DNA of 64,000 nucleotides from Knoxdaviesia capensis (Eukaryota > Ascomycota > Sordariomycetes > Microascales > Gondwanamycetaceae). Location: assembly GCA_001510575.1 (NCBI GenBank), contig LNGK01000004.1:725989-789988 (forward strand), read 5' to 3'. Under the pieces are notes generated by a model. The model was not told the DNA's origin, ran no database searches, and was given only the letters and a program-made list of their open reading frames with translations. Of this stretch, positions 58,501-64,000 are shown one piece after another (position 1 is the first letter of the stretch; each line of letters opens with the position of its first letter). The translations under genes and the position numbers were made by a program.

Positions 58501-61500
58501 GAGAGATGTCTCTGACGCCTTCAGCGGTGGACTTACACCAAGCCCGGAGAACAAAACACTGGCTGGGCGGGAACCATGGTTGGGTGTGTATGCAGAGTTT
58601 GGAACACGCGGTGTGTACAGTACAATATGATACGATAGAACGAGGCCAAAAACAGGTGCCGATGCAGCAGATGTGAGGGAGACGAGAAATACAGCGACAT
58701 TGGGAGAAGCAGAAAGTTTCCAAGTTGCCTCGATCTTCCATTCTGTGTGCGCAGGTCTTAGGGCATGCGCCCATGGCTGGCTGACACAGCACGGTTGGAC
58801 GTAGAAGGAAAGAGTGGTGAGGGCCGATTGCACCTGCCTGACGGCCAGCGGTGCTGCATATTTTCCCTTCGTGTGTTCTCTCTCGGCGAGGCAGCCCCGG
58901 GACCGAAGATCACGTTATCATTTATTACAGCCAGGTGGATTGATCTCCGGACCACGGAACGGAAGACACGGCCGCAGGTGGAGGCGAACAGCGCAACTTC
59001 ACTTTCCCCAGCCGATGCCCTGGTCTTCTAGTCCAACTCTAGGGGAAATAGAAAACATTGCGGTATACGCGGCGGTTGCCCCGGCTTCCTTGGGAGACAG
59101 GCCATGGCTAGCGGGAATGCGTGAATTAACGCCCCACAGAGTCTGGCCTCTGTCCAAGCGAACAGATACTGTAGTGGACAGTACAGGACAAAGACCGCCC
59201 GGGAGCCGGCGAGAAGCGAGAAGGGGGGAGAATGAAGGTTCTGGAATAGCAGATTGGAGATGGTGGACGGTCGATGGGTCATGTTACGCAGGACGGCTAG
59301 CCAATGTCCACTCCCCCTTATCGCAGGAGGCCCCTAGAAACAGCGAGCGCAAACTTGGGTCGATGCGAAAATGTCTCATAAAGGGATGTACAGTATGTTT
59401 GGGGAAGACAACGCTCCAGCTACGGGCGGAGGACGTACGTGCGGAGAAAGGAGAGAGAGTGACCTGGTCGGTTTTTACGTTCGACAAACCTGGCCAGGAA
59501 CACAAGACTTGCCAGATTGATGAATACTGAACATGCAGGCCGGGTGTGATGTCGACTCCAACTTCGACGGTCTGACCTGTGGTCTTCCCTGATGATGGCA
59601 AAGAAGGGGGGGATGACAGAAAGCCCCGACAACACACGTCCACAGGGTTACAATGATGGACTGATAATACGGCCATTTTGACGTGACGTGACTTTGGTTT
59701 TTCGGGTTCTCCAGGCTTTGGGTCGTTTCAACATGGCATCTCGTGATCTGTCCATCCCGGACCCCATTGGAGAGCGAGGGACAAACAAAGGACCCAAAAC
59801 CACCTGGATTTGCCTCTGTTTGCCCGTTCAGCTTGCCTCGTTTCGGCCAGTGGCAGTTGATCCATGCACTGTCCGCCAAAGCCGGTGTCGAGTGGGTTCG
59901 TTGTTGGTGTTGCCCCTCACCGACGCCCATTAGATTTACAGAGCAACAAACAGCCGGGAGCATGTTGTTTAGTCGTGCCCCGGATTGGGAGCGCCCACGC
60001 GAAACGTGGTGGGAAGACGGTGGCACAGGTGGCTGGCGATTCGAAGCAGGTATGCTCACGACTCTCCCCACGCTTGTGACAAGTGAGTGTGACTGTGCGC
60101 CCGCCGTTGCCCTCCCTCCCCCCCAACCCCCAGCCCAATCTGGCAACGATTCAGCAGCAGGCTTCGCCGTGTGTGTGTGTGGCTTTGCGCGTAACGTGAT
60201 CGACGATCGTGCAAGAAAGAGAGAGAGAAGAGAGACAGAAGCGAGATATGGCTGCAGGGGGAGGAGAAGCACGAATAGGAGGGACCGGATCCATGTGAAG
60301 GGGGGGGGCTGAGAAAGAAACGCAGAGAAAAAAAAGAAACTCCCCTATTCCAGAACGGGCGGCATTCTTTTCCCGACGGTTCCCAGCGATGCTCGATTCG
60401 TGCTAGTCTCCAGTCAGCCACAACCGGCGGGCTTCGACCTGTGTGTGCACGAAGCGAGATGGATGGACGCCAGTGCACAGATAATAAGTCATGGTGTTTA
60501 TGTGATCGGTATCTTCGCCGTTTTGGTTCGTGTGTAAGCGATGACCCCGGGGGGGGGAGGCGTTCTGTCCAATGACCCCAAGCTCTCGAAGATGTCGGGC
60601 ATATGTGCTTGGCGAACATCGGCCGCCGGTCCCGTGACCGACGACGAGAGACTAAGCCAATTGCGAATTGCCAGATGCAGCTGTCGTGAGTGTGTGTGCG
60701 TGTGCGTGTGTGCTGAGCGTATCCGTGGGCGAATTGGAAGGCGGTCTCTGGGTGCCATGTCGTTTGGGACCAGCATGCATGATGATGTGATGATGTCTGT
60801 CGGTGTGGGGTCAGTGGGAACGAGGGTGACCACTCCGAGGCCCCGGCCGCGCCGCCGGGCGCCCACACCAGTCGCCGACCCAGAGTTTGTGTCGCTTTGC
60901 AAGATGTTTTGCTGACGGGGAGAGCTCAGAGTCCGTTTTTGTATGTGCGTGTGTGTGTGTGAATGTCCGGGGTCTGAGGTCAATGGTGGCTCTCTCTCTC
61001 TCTCCCCTCCCTGTCCTTTTCCTGGGGATTGGATCTCCGGTCACACATGTCTCCGGCCAATCACTACGAGTCCCAGCGACAACAAGGACGCATTTGCAAG
61101 TTCACGATGCCGCTGTTCTCGGTTTTTTTGGCCCGTGGCAACAGCCCATTCTAGGCTCTCTCCACCAGGTCAGATTGAGCCGTCCCTCCCTTTGTCTTCC
61201 CAGCGATGTTTCTCTCCTTTCTTCACCGCCAATTGCGTAGCCAGCGGCGTTTGACCATGATCATGCGTCGAGACATGAAGTACATCGGGTGTCGAAGGGA
61301 GGGAGAACGCAGCCCGTCCTAAATTTGGGGTAAGGGGCATGCTGCTCTGGTCCCGGTCTAGTCGCCAGTGCATCTTTTTTTCTTTTCGTTTGTGGTCGGC
61401 TCAATTCGTGCCTTGAGACAGATGTTCCAGGGGGGTCAAACTCGTGGAGAGGGAGGGACTTTTTCTCACTCACAGACACACACACACGCCCGCCCTCGTG

Positions 61501-63474
61501 GCGGAGAGTTGGAAAACCCCAAACCCCCCAAGACTTCCTAGGGAGAGAGAAACAGAAAGCCAAGACTAGGTGAAGGAGGCCTAGACTATCTTTTTTTTGT
61601 TTTTGTTATTTATATTTGTCTAGTGTGTGTGGGTGCGACATCCAGCACCAGAGCGGGGGTGGTGTTTGAGGCGCCTCGCCTACTGCCGGTCTTGAACGAT
61701 GCATGCTGAGAGGAGTTTGCGTCTCGCGAGAACTGCATACATGGAGGCTCCAGGACCAGACATCCTGCAGCTTTCTGTCTTTTCTTCGTACAAAGCAAGC
61801 CTTCGGCACACATTACATGCATACGGCCAATGTGGGCGTGAAGACATGCGGGCCCGACTGAAGGCCGGCAAGTCCGGGCGGAAACTTTCTGACAGAAGAG
61901 CAGCGGGCGCAGGATCTCCAAACCTTTGGGGGTCTCAAATTGCACCAGAGAAGTTGTTTGCTTCGCTCACCGCCTATACGGCCCAGTGAGCAAACCGACG
62001 CTTGCGAACAATTGGGGTGGCCCCTTTCCCCCCCTAAAGCGACCCCCTTTTGGACCCTCGTTCTAGCTCAACCGCCAAAAGCCCCCAGGGTCCAGGGGCA
62101 AAGCTAGTGTAGACACGCCCCTAGTTACAACTTGGAAGTAAGGTGTAGTGGGAGACACTGTTGGAGCGGGCTGCTTTTCAGCGGGGCTCTGTGAATGGGA
62201 CTTCCAGAGGCGCCCCCGCACCCGGTTCGTATTAGTGAGCGTGCAGAGGAGCTCCGTCCGGTGTCTGTCTCAAGCTGATCTGACCACACACCGACATGTC
62301 CGTGGTCTCACCCAGGCATTTCAATGCACTGCACGTCTTAGGTGCCGGACTATCCTGTATGGACGTAGTTTCTCCTCCCACCGCGTGCAGACAGTGCAAT
62401 CTTGCGGGCCTGCTGCAGCCCAACCGAAGCGGAAGCTGTGGAACAAAGGCGCGGCAGCCCCAGAACCGGACGGGCAGCGCCGGGGGTCGGTGAGAGCATC
62501 GATAGAGGGGGACTGTCCAGACACCACACGCCGAGTTTGGGAAAAAGTCGAGCGAGGCAGGTGGTCACCGAGATATCCGCGGAGGAATGCTGTGTTAGCA
62601 TGTCACATCCTTCTGGATGCAGGGTTTTTGACGAGGGTTTTTCCGGGCGGGTTCAGGCTGGGAATATCCGGCGGTGGGAACGTCTCGCGGAGGAGGTCGT
62701 GCGCCTGCTGGGCCGGACGGACGCCACAGTCAGGAGAAAACAGGCAACGCGAGACAGAGGGGAACCGCCAAAGAGGGAGTTCGCATTGCGCTGGCGGTGG
62801 GATGTTACAGCAGGCCCGCTCGTCTGCAGAGAGGGACACCTCTCACGGGAATACTGGGCGCCCCATCGACCACTGTAGCCGGCCAGCCCGATGCAGGATG
62901 TTCTGACTTTTTTTTTTTTTTCTTTCTTTTTCTCCTTCGCCCACGCGTGTGAACCAAAACACCCAAAGACCCAATCGCTGCTGAAAGGCCTGTTTTTCCT
63001 TCCTGCCGGGTTGTGTCCCAAAAACCAAAATTGTCCGGGCGGCCGCTTTGACGTCTTCGGCCCCGGACTTTTCGAACCACTTGCTGTGTGTGCTTTACTG
63101 GGAACGACGACCCAGAGGAACAGAAGGGGTAGTGGGCTTTCAAGTTCCCTGGCCTCGCTTAACATCCTTTCTCTCCCTGGTGTTTTTTTTTTCGACTTCT
63201 CTGCTTTTTTAACTGCAAAAATCAGCTCACACACGATTGGTTCCCCCGCTCGTAGGCCGGTATCCGTGCAGGAGCCGGCATGTGGCCGGGTCTGGGGGTA
63301 AGGCCGGGCGGCGGGGAGCTGGGGGACGGACGAGAGATCCAAAGCACCAAACTGGGCGGAGGGACAGCTGAATAGAAAGAGCAGGACAGATGCCTCTCTT
63401 GTCTTCCTATGTATAGTGCACACTCAACTAACTAATAGGTCTACCTGAAGAGGACTTGCTTGTCCTCGGCAACG

Positions 63475-63837
63475 TCAAAGGCTGGGGGGGTTAAGCTTTG
63501 GACGGTCCAGCTCTGGAGATCGATCGAGACTCTGATACACGCCACCGCTCGATCGTCGGCGTAGCTTGGTGGCATGGCGTCGTACGAACGAGCCCGTGGA
63601 ATGGCGGGGGAAACCGGCGCGGCCCAGGACTGTGTTATCCCCGGGCCAGAACTGGCCGATGCAAAAGAATATAGAATAAATAAAAAGAATAAATAAATAT
63701 AAATAAAAGGCTTCGTGGATGCCCCAGGTTTTGGTGGCGATGTCAATGGTGAAGCACCGTTCGAGCAGTTCGTGCAGAAGACTGGAAGTGGAAATATCCC
63801 AGTGGAAGCCAAGATAGCACAACACGCCAATATACAC
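63475..63837 (-). pseudogene. Coding-like minus-strand segment interrupted by an AT-rich patch
   Basis: On the minus strand, about 63840-63716 reads as a well-composed frame (SSLLHELLERCFTIDIATKTWGIHEA). It runs into an A/T-only patch (about 63660-63710). On the other side a different frame is protein-like (PSYADDRAVACIRVSIDLQSW to VAEDKQVLF), ending at AG|GTAGAC. No in-frame ATG and no good splice donor joins the parts. A double telobox stands 40 bp upstream. It may be a decayed gene or exons of a real gene whose introns I cannot define. Confidence 0.25.
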
Positions 63838-63878
63838 TGGCTTGACCCAGCTACAAAGTCTGGAATATACTTGCTGGG

Positions 63879-63890
63879 CTAGGGTTAGGG
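63879..63890 (+). promoter_or_regulatory. Double telobox near the right edge
   Basis: CTAGGGTTAGGG, immediately upstream of the coding-like minus-strand segment, so it may be that unit's promoter element. Confidence 0.4.
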
Positions 63891-64000
63891 TACGCCACTC
63901 CCGTTCGCCACGCAGCCAAAACGTGCAGCCCTATGACAGGCTATATCCATTAACCACTATTTTCTGACTGTCTCAGAGAATAGACAGCCAAGCCAAAGGT

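Larger units (their letters stand above)
55083..64000. other. 8.9 kb of gene-poor sequence to the window end
   Basis: No complete gene is supported. The first 100 bp after the tRNA hold T runs suited to RNA polymerase III termination. Long stop-free frames (for example 55390-56265, 59475-60272 and 60056-60868) have Arg/His/Cys/Ser-rich composition and overlap each other on both strands, as expected of non-coding GC-rich DNA. Teloboxes are at 55504 and 63879, and TGTACAGTAC-like sites at 56528, 58614 and 59387. Confidence 0.5.

Noticed and set aside
49338..63423. Many open frames of 200-290 codons on both strands
   Set aside because: They overlap one another, are rich in Arg, His, Cys and Ser, often include translated microsatellites, and lack domains or splice structure.

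Overview
The window looks like nuclear DNA of a filamentous ascomycete, probably Pezizomycotina and perhaps Eurotiomycetes. The genes have short GT-AG introns (mostly 75-220 bp) with CTAAC/TTAAT-type branch sites. Third codon positions are GC-rich. The gene set is typical of moulds: a C2H2 plus fungal-specific transcription factor, GH55 and GH64 beta-1,3-glucanases, dynactin p62, a cytosolic-type MnSOD and a fungal F-box/WD40 protein. The lineage below that level is inference. There are no prokaryotic operons, CRISPR arrays or intact transposons.

Layout. A few codons that may end a neighbouring gene lie at 2-106. They are followed by a C2H2 zinc-finger regulator (1592-4139, +), a GH64-type glucanase (7118-8386, +), dynactin p62 (9044-11134, +) and ribosomal protein eS7 (11762-13005, -, with an unusually long 551-bp first intron). 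After a 4.6-kb gap that probably holds a long mRNA leader comes a Myb/SANT-like regulator (17618-20297, +). A minus-strand cluster follows: Ap4A phosphorylase-like HIT protein (20744-21845), FIT/SCS3 lipid-droplet protein (22189-23292) and secreted GH55 glucanase (24356-26992). After another gap come a short-chain dehydrogenase (31510-32448, -) and an F-box/WD40 protein (33952-36741, -). Then come a zinc alcohol dehydrogenase (43106-44445, +), an unrecognised small gene (45198-45755, -) and the MnSOD (46895-47693, +). From 47.7 kb to the end (16.3 kb) the only feature I can fully support is an intron-containing tRNA-His(GTG) at 54996-55082.

The genes are mainly housekeeping, cell-wall and regulatory genes with no shared pathway. 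What ties the window together is regulatory. The telomere-like octamer TTAGGGTT/AACCCTAA (telobox) occurs 16 times by my count, against about 2 expected by chance. Sites lie just upstream of p62, eS7 and the Ap4A phosphorylase gene, and two lie inside the single intron of the F-box/WD40 gene. Others sit in apparently gene-free DNA, where they may mark unannotated transcription units. A second recurrent motif, TGTACAGTAC/GTACTGTAC, is concentrated in the 50-59 kb gene-poor region. I found no clearly new multi-gene system. The most useful leads are the telobox layout, the gene-poor tracts, the long leader and the long ribosomal-protein intron.
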